A DNA stretch of 64,000 nucleotides from AR12 sp036265915 (GTDB lineage: Bacteria > Methylomirabilota > Methylomirabilia > Rokubacteriales > CSP1-6). Location: positions 1-64,000 of the forward strand of contig DATAOC010000095.1 in NCBI GenBank assembly GCA_036265915.1, written 5' to 3'. Under the pieces are notes generated by a model. That model was not told the DNA's origin, made no database searches, and saw only the letters and a program-made list of their open reading frames with translations. Of the stretch, positions 52,568 through 61,265 are shown in pieces (position 1 is the stretch's first letter; the number at the start of each line of letters is the position of its first letter). The position numbers were made by a program, and so were the translations under genes.

Positions 52568-52828
52568 ATGGACGATGAGACCGACGGCGACGACCGGGAC
52601 GACATCGAGCGCGAGGTCACGGCCGCCATCCAGGCGGCGGTGATTCGCAAGGCAGTCGCCTCGGGGTGGCGGGCGGGACAGGCCGAGGACTGCGCTGTCT
52701 GCGGCAACATCTGGCTCGAAGGCGAGCCGCCCACGCTCGCCTGTCCGAACGGTCACTTCCTCGATCTGGAGTGCTGTGAGCTCGAGCCGTCCCTGACGCC
52801 CGTCTGTCCGATCTGCACCGCGGCATAG
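52568..52828 (+). CDS. Small RING/zinc-ribbon-like protein
   Basis: 86 residues. A charged helix (DIEREVTAAIQAAVIRKAVA) is followed by a cysteine-rich module DCAVCGN, LACPNGHFLDLECCEL and PVCPICTAA, which could bind two zincs in RING-like fashion. Function unknown; not obviously coupled to its neighbours. Confidence 0.65.
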   Translation: MDDETDGDDRDDIEREVTAAIQAAVIRKAVASGWRAGQAEDCAVCGNIWLEGEPPTLACPNGHFLDLECCELEPSLTPVCPICTAA

Positions 52829-52973
52829 CAGGTCGGGCTGCCGCCCCACTCCGCGGTGCGGCCGGCCGCTTTGTCGCCGCCTGAACAGGAATCACCCGTC
52901 CGGGGCGCCGGCCTCGGGCTCGTCATCGCGCTTTTACTTCGGAGAGTTGCGGGTCTGGTCCTACGCTTGCTCT

Positions 52974-53741
52974 ATGCCACGGCTCGTGACGTCCCGCATC
53001 AGCGGCACTCTCGGTATCGCGATGGCGGCCGCCGCGCTTGCCGGCTGCCTGTCGGCGCTCGGCGACGGCGAGCCTTCCGGCGGCCAGCGCCCGGGGCCGG
53101 CCGAACGTCGCGCCGCCGACGAGACGGCGCGCAGGCATGCGGCGGCCAGCCGCGAGCTCGAGGAGAAGCTGGCCCGGCAGCAGCTTCTGCTGTTCGAGCG
53201 CGACGCGGAAATCAAGGCGCTGAACCAGAAGCTCGAGGCGGCGATTCTCGAGGTCGTGCGCGCGATGGCCAAGCTGCGCGGCCTGTCAGGACGCGCCGAA
53301 GCCGCTTCCAACCTCGCGGAGACCGAGATCGCGCTGAAGGCCGTTGCCAGCGACCCCGGTCGGCCCAAGGACGGCGACCTTGCCCAGGCCCAGCAGCTCC
53401 TGGGCATGGCCACCGAAGAATTCAAGAAGCAGAACTACGACGGCACCGTCTATCTCACCAGCCAGGTGAAGGCGCTCATCCGACCGCGAAGCGACCGGCC
53501 GCTCAAGAGTGCCGAGGCGAGGAAAGCGGAGAGCGAGCTGACGCTCGCCTCGATGCTGCCGCTCCGCGCCGCCGGGCGGACAAACGTGCGCGAGGGCCCG
53601 GGGCCCGCCTTCAAGGTTCTCTTCGTCGTCGACAAGGGCACGCCGCTCAGCGGGCTGTCCTACAGCGGTGTGTGGGTTCGCGTGAAGACCGACGACGGCC
53701 GGGCCGGCTGGATGCACTACACGATGCTCGACCAGCGCTGA
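52974..53741 (+). CDS. Lipoprotein with coiled coil and SH3 domain
   Basis: 255 residues: lipobox LAGC (about residue 22), a long charged coiled coil at about 45-105 (RELEEKLARQQLLLFERDAE), a helical middle (AQAQQLLGMATEEFKKQNYD) and a C-terminal bacterial SH3 domain from about 200 (TNVREGPGPAFKVLFVVDKG, GWMHYTML). SH3 domains of this kind bind cell-wall peptides. The ATG at 52974 has no ribosome site. Confidence 0.82.
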   Translation: MPRLVTSRISGTLGIAMAAAALAGCLSALGDGEPSGGQRPGPAERRAADETARRHAAASRELEEKLARQQLLLFERDAEIKALNQKLEAAILEVVRAMAKLRGLSGRAEAASNLAETEIALKAVASDPGRPKDGDLAQAQQLLGMATEEFKKQNYDGTVYLTSQVKALIRPRSDRPLKSAEARKAESELTLASMLPLRAAGRTNVREGPGPAFKVLFVVDKGTPLSGLSYSGVWVRVKTDDGRAGWMHYTMLDQR

Positions 53742-53750
53742 GCGCGCCGC

Positions 53751-55481
53751 TCAGCGACGACGCGTGACCCGCTGCGCGCCGGTCGCCATGACCGTCTGGT
53801 TGCGCCCACCGCGCTTGGCCTCGTAGAGCACGGCGTCCGCGCTCTCGATCATCGCCTGTGCGTCGTCACCGTGGTCCGGGTACGTGGCGACGCCGACGCT
53901 CACCGTGACCTTGTGGTGCCCGGGCTCGAACGTCGCCGCTGCCACCGATTTCCGCAGGCGCTCGGCGAGCTGCATGGCGTCCGGTGCGTTGATCTCGTGC
54001 AGAAGCAGCACGAATTCGTCGCCCCCATAGCGGGCGGCATAGTCGATGTTGCGCGTGGCGCGCTTGAGGAGTGCCGCGATCTCGGTCAGCAGCTTGTCGC
54101 CCACCTGGTGACCGAAGCTGTCGTTGTAGTGCTTGAAGTTGTCGACGTCGATCATCAGGATCGACAGCGGGTGCTTGAGCCGCTGGGCCCGCGCCAGTTC
54201 CTTGCCGAGAGTGTCCATCAGGTGCTTGTGGTTGTAGAGGCCCGTCAAGCCGTCGGTGACGGACAGTGTCTCGAGCGTCACGTTGATGGCGGCCAGCTCC
54301 TCGCGGCCCTGGCGAAGGTGAGCAACCATCGTGTTGAAGGTGCGCGTGAGATAGCCGACCTCGCCGTAATCGAGCACCGGCACGCTCACCTTGAAGTTTC
54401 CATCGCCGACCTGGGTGGCGCCCGCGGTGAGCCGCTCCAGGGGGCGCACCACGGTCAAGGCGAGGACGTAGGCCGCCGCACCGATCAGGATCACGAGCGC
54501 CACCAGCATCAGTAGTGTCACCGTCCGCTGGCGTGAGACCCGCGCGTACGCCTCCGCCCGCGGGATCTCGGCCACCACCGCCCAGCCGAGCGCGGACACC
54601 GGTCGCATCATGCCGATGGCGCGCTGCCCGCGATAGTCACTGTAGTTCGCGAGCTCGTCGCTGCTCGCGGCGAGCGTCTTCGCGGCCGTGGCCGACAGCC
54701 GACCGGCGAGCGTGCCGCCGGCGATCGTCGCCGAGCTCACGATGATGCGTCCGTCGCGGGTGATGAGGTGCACGCCGCCGGTCTGTCCCACCGAAAACGT
54801 CGCCAGCGTCTTGCGGATCGACTCGAAATTCAGCTTGCCCACCATGGCTCCGAGCCGGCGGCCGCTCGCCGACTTGATCGGCACCGCGATCAGCATCGCC
54901 GGCCTGTCACGGTTCGCCTCGCGAAAGGCCTCGCCGATGACGTTCTCGTCGGCCTGGATCTGCTTGACCCAGTCGCGCGGAAGCTTCGCGACGATGGCCG
55001 GCGGCCCCGCCGGAACCAGCCGGTGGCCCTCGAGGTCCAGCACGGCCAGCTCGTCGTAGTCGGCGAACTTGGCGCGGACGGAACCGAGATACTGCGCCAG
55101 CCGTCGGCTCGCCTCGCTTTGCCGGGCATCGCCCGGGCGCGCGAGCAGCTCGAGGTTTTCCGTCACCTCGTAGGAGCTGGAGAACACCCGCGTCTCGTAG
55201 AAACGCTCCTTGAGCCAGAGGTTGAACTCCCGCGCGCTCTGGGAGCTGGCGTGCCGCAGCTCCTCGGAGATCTTCGCGTTGACGTGCTCGCGATTCATCG
55301 AGTACGAGTGGTAGCTCATCGTGAGCGAGGGGACGAGCGTAGCAACCAGGGCGAAGACGAGGATCTTGAGCCGGAGACGATCGAGATGAAGTCGATGGAG
55401 CAGGCGATGCGCGGTCGCCTCCCAGGCGCTCAGCCGCCGATGCCTGCCGCGCGTGTCCTCCGGCGAGGGAAGCCCGCTCAC
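53751..55481 (-). CDS. Membrane diguanylate cyclase (sensor-HAMP-GGDEF)
   Basis: 576 residues: helix at about 37-54, a large dCache-like periplasmic sensor to about 310, a second helix (VTLLMLVALVILIGAAAYVL), HAMP, then GGDEF: SVTDGLTGLYNHKHLMDTLG, ILMIDVDNFKHYNDSFGHQV and the active site RYGGDEFVLLL. The motif is intact, so it should make cyclic-di-GMP. GTG at 55481 is the preferred start; the open frame extends further upstream. Confidence 0.92.
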   Translation of the reverse strand: MSGLPSPEDTRGRHRRLSAWEATAHRLLHRLHLDRLRLKILVFALVATLVPSLTMSYHSYSMNREHVNAKISEELRHASSQSAREFNLWLKERFYETRVFSSSYEVTENLELLARPGDARQSEASRRLAQYLGSVRAKFADYDELAVLDLEGHRLVPAGPPAIVAKLPRDWVKQIQADENVIGEAFREANRDRPAMLIAVPIKSASGRRLGAMVGKLNFESIRKTLATFSVGQTGGVHLITRDGRIIVSSATIAGGTLAGRLSATAAKTLAASSDELANYSDYRGQRAIGMMRPVSALGWAVVAEIPRAEAYARVSRQRTVTLLMLVALVILIGAAAYVLALTVVRPLERLTAGATQVGDGNFKVSVPVLDYGEVGYLTRTFNTMVAHLRQGREELAAINVTLETLSVTDGLTGLYNHKHLMDTLGKELARAQRLKHPLSILMIDVDNFKHYNDSFGHQVGDKLLTEIAALLKRATRNIDYAARYGGDEFVLLLHEINAPDAMQLAERLRKSVAAATFEPGHHKVTVSVGVATYPDHGDDAQAMIESADAVLYEAKRGGRNQTVMATGAQRVTRRR

Positions 55482-55528
55482 TGCGACAGCGTAGCAGGCT
55501 CCAAAGTGGAGTTTGGCATTTTGGGACG

Positions 55529-56308
55529 CTGGCACCCGTCGCGGCCGCCGTTCTGCTAGCATCCTGCGCGACCATGCCGCCGATCCCCGCCGCCGTGCGC
55601 GCCGACCTCGCTCCGTCCGGCACGCTGCGTGCTGCCATCAATTACGGCAACGCCATCCTGGCCACGCGGGACGCCGCCACCGGGGAGTCGCGCGGCGTCG
55701 CCGTCGACCTGACGCGCGCGCTGACGGGCCGTCTGGGCGTGCCGCCGGCGATCGTGGCCTACGACTCCGTCGCGGCCATGGTGGACGCGGCGCGGGCGGA
55801 TGCGTGGGATATCGCGTTTCTCGGTATCGATCCCGCGCGCGCCGATACCATCGGCTTCACCGGCGCGTATCTGCAGATCGAGGCCACGTATCTGGTGCCG
55901 ATCGGCTCTCCGCTCCGCAGCGCCGCGGACGTGGATGCGGACGGCATCCGCGTGGCGGCGCCCGCGCGCGCCAATTACGAGCTCTTCCTGCGTCGCACCC
56001 TGACGCGTGCTCGGCTCGAGAGCACACCGACCGCAGCCGGGGCCTTCGAGCTGCTGCAGAGCGGGCGGGTCGACGCCCTGGCCGGGCTGCGACAATCGCT
56101 CATCGAGCTGGCGGACCGTCTCCCGGGCTCACGCATGGTGGACGGGGCGTTCATGGCCGTCCAGCAGGCGATCGGCGTTCCGCGTGGGCGTGACGCCGGC
56201 CTCGCATACCTGAGAGACTTCGTCGAGGACGCCAAGGCCTCCGGCCTCGTGGGCCGCGCCATCGCGCACACCGGCGCCCGCGGCGTGTCGGTGGCGCCGC
56301 CGGCGTGA
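55529..56308 (+). CDS. Periplasmic solute-binding protein (SBP_bac_3-like)
   Basis: About 245 residues from the first ATG at 55574 (PPIPAAVRADLAPSGTLRAA), with the type 3 binding fold: RGVAVDLTRALTGRLGVPPA, ARADAWDIAFLGIDPARADT and DGAFMAVQQAIGVPRGRDAG. Upstream of the ATG the same frame reads APVAAAVLLASC, a lipobox, so the true start may be a CTG at 55529, which I use here. No transporter is adjacent. The stop overlaps the aldo/keto reductase start. Confidence 0.72.
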   Translation: MAPVAAAVLLASCATMPPIPAAVRADLAPSGTLRAAINYGNAILATRDAATGESRGVAVDLTRALTGRLGVPPAIVAYDSVAAMVDAARADAWDIAFLGIDPARADTIGFTGAYLQIEATYLVPIGSPLRSAADVDADGIRVAAPARANYELFLRRTLTRARLESTPTAAGAFELLQSGRVDALAGLRQSLIELADRLPGSRMVDGAFMAVQQAIGVPRGRDAGLAYLRDFVEDAKASGLVGRAIAHTGARGVSVAPPA

Positions 56309-57123
56309 TGACGCCGACCTTCCTGTACGGAACGGCGTGGAAGGAAGCGCGGACCGCCGCGCTGACGGAGCTCGCCCTGCGCGTGGGCTTTCGCGGCATC
56401 GACACCGCGAACCAGCGGCGGCACTATTTCGAGGCCGCGGTGGGGCAGGGGCTGACCGCAGCCTATCGCGCCGGCATCGTGCGGCGCGCCGACGTGTTTC
56501 TGCAGACGAAGTTCACCTATCAGGCCGGGCAGGATCACCGGCTGCCCTACGATCCTGCGGCGCCGCTGGCGACACAGGTTGCCCAGTCGCTCGCGAGCTC
56601 GCTCGAGCACCTCGGCACCGACCACGTGGACAGCTATGTCCTGCATGGACCGGCGTCGCGGCTGGACTGGACCTCGGCCGATGCCGAGGTCTGGGCGGCC
56701 ATGGCCGCGGAGCGCGACGCGGGCCGGACGGCACGACTCGGGGTCAGCAACGTGTCGCTGCGTCAGCTCCGTCAGCTGGAGGCGTCGGGCGCCGAGCTGC
56801 CGGCGTTCGTGCAGAATCGCTGCTTCGCGCGCCTCGGATGGGACCGCGACGTACGGGGCTTCTGCCGCGAGCGAGGCATCGTGTACCAGGGCTTCTCGCT
56901 GCTGACCGCCAATCCCGAGGTCCTGGCGCACCCGTTCGTGAGCCGGGTCGCCGCGCGGACCTCAGCCTCGCCCGCGCAGGTAGTGTTTCGCTTCGCGCTC
57001 GCGGTCGGCATGCTGCCGCTCACCGGCACCACCGACGCAGAGCACATGCGCGAGGATCTCGACAGCCCCGTACTCGCGATGTCGAGCGACGAGGTCGACG
57101 CCATCGAGGCGCTCTCCGGCTGA
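56308..57123 (+). CDS. Aldo/keto reductase
   Basis: 271 residues, AKR TIM barrel: GFRGIDTANQRRHYF (Asp and likely Tyr), DVFLQTKFTYQAG (Lys) and HVDSYVLHGPAS (His) give the usual D-Y-K-H tetrad, although the D-to-Tyr spacing is longer than normal. NADPH-site region: PLTGTTDAEHMREDL. It starts at an ATGA overlap with the binding protein. Substrate unknown. Confidence 0.88.
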   Translation: MTPTFLYGTAWKEARTAALTELALRVGFRGIDTANQRRHYFEAAVGQGLTAAYRAGIVRRADVFLQTKFTYQAGQDHRLPYDPAAPLATQVAQSLASSLEHLGTDHVDSYVLHGPASRLDWTSADAEVWAAMAAERDAGRTARLGVSNVSLRQLRQLEASGAELPAFVQNRCFARLGWDRDVRGFCRERGIVYQGFSLLTANPEVLAHPFVSRVAARTSASPAQVVFRFALAVGMLPLTGTTDAEHMREDLDSPVLAMSSDEVDAIEALSG

Positions 57124-57167
57124 CGCGGCCGCGCGCGCACGACTGTGCGAGGCAGTGGCGGCGGCGG

Positions 57168-58127
57168 CTAGCGAGGCTCGCGGAGCGCCGTGTAGAGCGA
57201 TCGCTGCACGGCAACGTAGCCTGCGGCCACCACGCACAGGTGTGCGCGGAGTAGCCGGTGGGCGGCCGGCAGTCGATGGAACGGCAGGCTCGGGTACAGA
57301 TGGTGCTCGGCGTGGTAGGGAAGGTTCCACATGAGGAAGCGGATCGGCCACAGCGAGATCGTCGTCCGCGTGTTCGTCAGCCCGTCGTCGTCCTCGCTGC
57401 AGCCGGTATGCTCGCTCAGCAGGTAGAGGCGGAGGAACGGCAGCCCCAGCGCAAGCGGCACCAGCCAGTACCACAGCGCGGCGGTGCTCCGGAACGCCAG
57501 TGACGCGATCGCGACCGTCCCCAGCAGCAGGGCAAGCAGCCACGCGGAGCGCACCACGGAGGGCCGCGCCGCCGGCACCACCCAGTCCAGTCCGTCGAAT
57601 TGCCCCCGGACGAGCGCGATCAGATTGCTCACTCGCGCCGCCCAGTACGGAGCGCCGCTGGCCCGCCACCAGTACGCCGCGCGCGTTTGCGGCGGGGGAG
57701 CCGTGACCAGCTCGGGGTCCCGCACCGGGTCCTGGGTGTAGCGGTGATGCGCGAAGTGGAACTGGCGGTAGTAGGTCGACACGTACAGGATCGCGGCGCC
57801 GGCGAGCCACCCGACGATCTGGTTGGCGCGCCGTGTCCGGAACGCCGAGTAATGCACGCACTCGTGCATGACCGCGAAGAGCGAGACGAGCACGAGCCCC
57901 TGCAGCAGGAGAGCCGCCGGCAGCCACCACCGCCCCCGACTCAGCTGGATGGCCAGCGTGCTGCTCGTCAGCAGCGCGACGTGCGCAAGGGTGCGCCAGG
58001 CGCCGTGGGCGTCGGACTTCATGTAGAGCCGCGCCAGAGTATCGGCGGGAATCAACCGCATCTGCCGTGAGCGCCGGCCTTCCTGACGCCAGGCATGCGA
58101 GCGCGACGGGACCGCGGCCGTCTCCAC
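57168..58127 (-). CDS. Membrane fatty-acid desaturase/hydroxylase-like
   Basis: 319 residues with three histidine boxes of the integral di-iron family: HECVHYSAFR, HFAHHRYTQDP and YHAEHHLYPSLPFHRLP, and four or more helices. Relatives are desaturases or carotene ketolase-like hydroxylases. The GTG at 58127 or the ATG at 58061 could be the start; neither has a clear ribosome site. Confidence 0.87.
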   Translation of the reverse strand: METAAVPSRSHAWRQEGRRSRQMRLIPADTLARLYMKSDAHGAWRTLAHVALLTSSTLAIQLSRGRWWLPAALLLQGLVLVSLFAVMHECVHYSAFRTRRANQIVGWLAGAAILYVSTYYRQFHFAHHRYTQDPVRDPELVTAPPPQTRAAYWWRASGAPYWAARVSNLIALVRGQFDGLDWVVPAARPSVVRSAWLLALLLGTVAIASLAFRSTAALWYWLVPLALGLPFLRLYLLSEHTGCSEDDDGLTNTRTTISLWPIRFLMWNLPYHAEHHLYPSLPFHRLPAAHRLLRAHLCVVAAGYVAVQRSLYTALREPR

Positions 58128-58165
58128 GGCCGCATGCTATCTCACGCGGGAGAGCGCGGCGAGTG

Positions 58166-58576
58166 TCAGCCGCGGCCACGACCGAGCCGCGCCTCGGCCC
58201 AGGCGCCGAGCGCCGCGCCCAGCGTATTGACGGCCACGTCGACGATCGAGGAATAGCGGCCGGGAAGCCAGAGCTGCACGGCCTCCATCGCGAAGCTGAA
58301 GAGGGCTGCCGCGCCGACGGCAAGGAGTATCCGCACCGCCTGCCGGCGCGTATAACTCCGCGCGACGCGGTGCACGCCCCAGCCGATCGGTGCGAAGAGC
58401 GCCGCGTTCACCGCCACGTCGGCGAGCAGCCGCCGGCCGAGCGGCAGGCGGTACTCGGCGAGATAGCCACGACGTATGTGCGGAGTGCCGATCGGCAGCA
58501 CGAGAATCACGGCCACGAGGCCCGTGTAGATCAGCAGCGTTCCGAGGAGGGTCCGGTCGCGCGGCGACTTCGTCAC
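58166..58576 (-). CDS. VanZ-family membrane protein
   Basis: 136 residues with four helices and the VanZ signature FSFAMEAVQLWLPGRYSSIV followed by DVAVNTLGAALGAW. The family includes a teicoplanin-resistance protein, but most members are of unknown function. GTG start at 58576. Confidence 0.84.
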   Translation of the reverse strand: MTKSPRDRTLLGTLLIYTGLVAVILVLPIGTPHIRRGYLAEYRLPLGRRLLADVAVNAALFAPIGWGVHRVARSYTRRQAVRILLAVGAAALFSFAMEAVQLWLPGRYSSIVDVAVNTLGAALGAWAEARLGRGRG

Positions 58577-58628
58577 CAATTCTATGGTCTCATACGGGGA
58601 CTCGACGGTTGTCGACGGAGGAGGAGCG

Positions 58629-59711
58629 ATGGACACGCTGGCCTCGACGCGGTTTCCCACGATCACGCCCGACGCGCTGGCCGCGCTGCAAGCCCGCCTG
58701 GGCAAGCCGGTGCCGCGCCCGGAGCCGTACATCGAGGTTGCGACACGCGACGCGATCCGCCACTGGGCGCACGGGATCGGCGATCGGAACCCGCACTGGC
58801 TCGCCGACGGTGTGGCGCCGCCGACCATCCTGTTCGCGCTCGACCGCATCGTCTCCGGCTACGTCGGTGGACTGCCCGGCATTCACGCGATGTATGCCGG
58901 CACCGATTTCCGCTGGGAGCGGCCGATCCGCACCGACGACCGCGTCATCGGCGACAGCGTGCTGCATGCGCTGGTGGAGAAGCCGTCGAAGTTCGCGCGC
59001 CGCGCGATCCAGCAGATCTATCGCACGCGGTTCACGAACCAGCGGGGCGAGCTCGTCTGCGAGGCCGACTCCTGGTGCTTTCGCACCGAGCGCGAGACGG
59101 CGCGTGAGCGCGGCAAGTACACGTCCGACGGTCCGCACCGGTACACGGCGGAGGAGCTCGAGCGAATCCGGCGTGCGTATCAAACGGAGGAGATCCGCGG
59201 GCACACGCCCCGTCGCTGGGACGACGTCCACGTCGGCGACGTGCTGCCGGAGGTCGTGAAAGGGCCGCTCACCGTCACGTCGGTGGTCGCCTTCGTCCAG
59301 GGCTGGGGCAGCCTGTACGTGCGTGCCCACGGCCTGGCCTTCGAGATGTTCGAGCGACATCCGGCGCTCGGCATCCCGAACGGCTTCGGCGTGCCGGAGC
59401 CGCCCGAGCGGGTGCACTGGGACGAGGCGATGGCGCGGGCGGTCGGCGTGCCCGGCGCGTACGACTACGGTCCCGAGCGCGTCGCGTGGCTGGGACACCT
59501 CGTGACGAACTGGATGGGCGACGCCGGCTTTCTGCGCCGGCTCAACGCGAAGGTGCTGCGCCACAATCTCATCGGCGACACGACGTGGTGTCGCGGCCGC
59601 GTCATCGCCAAGGCGCCGGGCGGCGTCGTCTCGCTCGAGCTCTCCGGCGTCAACCAGCGAGGCGAGACGATCGCCGCGGGCACGGCCGAGGTGGTGCTGC
59701 CGTCGCGATGA
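58629..59711 (+). CDS. Double-hotdog MaoC-like dehydratase
   Basis: 360 residues made of two hot-dog domains: an N-terminal one (about 30-160, RHWAHGIGDRNPHWLAD, MYAGTDFRWERPIRTDD) and a C-terminal one from about 190 (HVGDVLPEVVKGPLTVTSVV, VAWLGHLVTNWMGDAGFLRR). Family members hydrate or dehydrate acyl-CoAs. GGAGGAG precedes the ATG at 58629. It heads a five-gene operon with an acyl-CoA ligase immediately downstream, which supplies the CoA substrate. Confidence 0.86.
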   Translation: MDTLASTRFPTITPDALAALQARLGKPVPRPEPYIEVATRDAIRHWAHGIGDRNPHWLADGVAPPTILFALDRIVSGYVGGLPGIHAMYAGTDFRWERPIRTDDRVIGDSVLHALVEKPSKFARRAIQQIYRTRFTNQRGELVCEADSWCFRTERETARERGKYTSDGPHRYTAEELERIRRAYQTEEIRGHTPRRWDDVHVGDVLPEVVKGPLTVTSVVAFVQGWGSLYVRAHGLAFEMFERHPALGIPNGFGVPEPPERVHWDEAMARAVGVPGAYDYGPERVAWLGHLVTNWMGDAGFLRRLNAKVLRHNLIGDTTWCRGRVIAKAPGGVVSLELSGVNQRGETIAAGTAEVVLPSR

Positions 59712-61234
59712 GCGCGGTCCTCGAGGTGCATCGCTATCCGGAGGCTCGCGACGCCTTTCGCTGGGACGCGCTGTGGGAGCTGTTCGACGGCGACCGCGGG
59801 CGTCTCAATCTCGCGCACGAGTGCGTCGATCGTCACCTGGGCCGCGGGACAGCGCTGCGCATCCAGTTCGCCGACGGCCATCGTGAGGAGCACGACTTCG
59901 CCGCGCTCGCCGAGTGGTCGTCGCGGTTCGCCAACGTGCTCGAGGCCGAGGGCGTCGATCGCGGCGATCGCGTCGCGATCATGCTGGAGCCGTCGCTCGC
60001 GTTCTACGGCGCCGTCTTCGGCACCATGAAGCGTGGCGCCGTGGCGGTGCCGCTGTTCACGCTGTTCGGCCCCGAGGGGCTCGCTCTCCGGCTCGACGAC
60101 TGCCGCCCACGCCTGCTGCTCGTGGAGGACGACGCCGATCGGTGGCGGACACGCTTTCCCGGCCTGAATGTCGTCACGGTGGACGAGCTCGCCCCGCGCC
60201 TGCGCGCCGCCCCGGCACGGTACGTGCCGGCGACCGCTCCCGACGACGTTGCGCTGTTTCAGTACACGTCGGGCACGACGCGCGCACTGCCCGAAGCGGT
60301 GCGACACACGCACCGCTCGGTGGTGACGCTGATGGTGGCCGCGCTCTACGGCCTCGGCCTGCGCGCGGGGGATCGCTATTTCTGCCCGTCGTCCCCCGCG
60401 TGGGGCCACGGACTCTGGCACGGGACGGTGGCGCCACTCGCGCTCGGGATCGCCGTCGGCGCGTATTCCGGGAGGTTCCGTGCCGATCGCATCGCGGAGG
60501 CGCTCGAGGCGTTCGGCGCGACCAACCTCGCCGCCGCGCCGACCGTGTACCGGATGCTGCGCGAGGCGGGCGTGGCGGACCGGCGGCGCTTCGCACCGGC
60601 GAAGCTGTCGTTCACGGGCGAGCCGATGGACGGCCGAACGTGGGACTTCGTGGAGCAGGCGTTCGGCGTCTCCCCGTGCAGCATGTACGGCAGCACCGAG
60701 GTCGGCGTCATCATCGTGAACTATCCCGGCTTCGAGGGCTTCGAGGTGCGGCGCGGCGCGCTCGGCAAGGCGGCGCCCGGCTGGGACGTTGCCGTCATCG
60801 GCGACGATGGGCCGGTGGCGCCCGGCGTGCTCGGCGAGATCGCGGTCCGCCGCCGGGGCGCGTGGTTCCCGGTGAAGGACCGCGGCCACATGGACGCGGA
60901 GGGGTATTTCTATCACGCCGGGCGCTCCGACGACGTGATCATCTCGGCGGGGTGGACGATGAGCGCGCTCGAGATCGAGCAGGCGCTCCTCGCGCATCCG
61001 GCCGTGGCCGAGGCGGCGGTCGTCGGCGTCCCCGACGCCCTGCGCGGGCAGATCCCGAAGGCGTGCGTGGTGGCGCCCGGCGCCGGTCCGGGATTCGCAC
61101 GGGAGCTGCAGGAGTTCGTGAAGGAGCGCTTGAGCAAGCACGAATATCCGCGCGCCATCGAGCTGGTGAGCGAGCTGCCGAAGACGCCGGCCGGCAAGAT
61201 CGATCGCAAGACGCTGCGGGAGCGCAACACCTGA
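59708..61234 (+). CDS. Acyl-CoA ligase (AMP-forming)
   Basis: 508 residues of the ANL superfamily: P-loop LFQYTSGTTRALPEAV, motif SMYGSTEVGVI, GWDVAVIGDDG, DRGHMDAEGYFYHAGRSDDV (Asp of the hinge region) and the C-terminal catalytic Lys in PKTPAGKIDRKTLR. It activates a carboxylic acid to an acyl-CoA. The substrate is unknown; the neighbours suggest a branched or aromatic acid. ATGA overlap with the MaoC gene. Confidence 0.92.
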   Translation: MSAVLEVHRYPEARDAFRWDALWELFDGDRGRLNLAHECVDRHLGRGTALRIQFADGHREEHDFAALAEWSSRFANVLEAEGVDRGDRVAIMLEPSLAFYGAVFGTMKRGAVAVPLFTLFGPEGLALRLDDCRPRLLLVEDDADRWRTRFPGLNVVTVDELAPRLRAAPARYVPATAPDDVALFQYTSGTTRALPEAVRHTHRSVVTLMVAALYGLGLRAGDRYFCPSSPAWGHGLWHGTVAPLALGIAVGAYSGRFRADRIAEALEAFGATNLAAAPTVYRMLREAGVADRRRFAPAKLSFTGEPMDGRTWDFVEQAFGVSPCSMYGSTEVGVIIVNYPGFEGFEVRRGALGKAAPGWDVAVIGDDGPVAPGVLGEIAVRRRGAWFPVKDRGHMDAEGYFYHAGRSDDVIISAGWTMSALEIEQALLAHPAVAEAAVVGVPDALRGQIPKACVVAPGAGPGFARELQEFVKERLSKHEYPRAIELVSELPKTPAGKIDRKTLRERNT

Positions 61235-61265
61235 GTTCGGGTACACTGCAGGCCGCGAGGGACCC

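Noticed and set aside
55505..55535. Possible sigma54 promoter (TTGGCATTTTGGGACGCTGG)
   Set aside because: The GG-to-GC spacing is one base too long for a -24/-12 element, and it overlaps the likely coding start of the binding protein.
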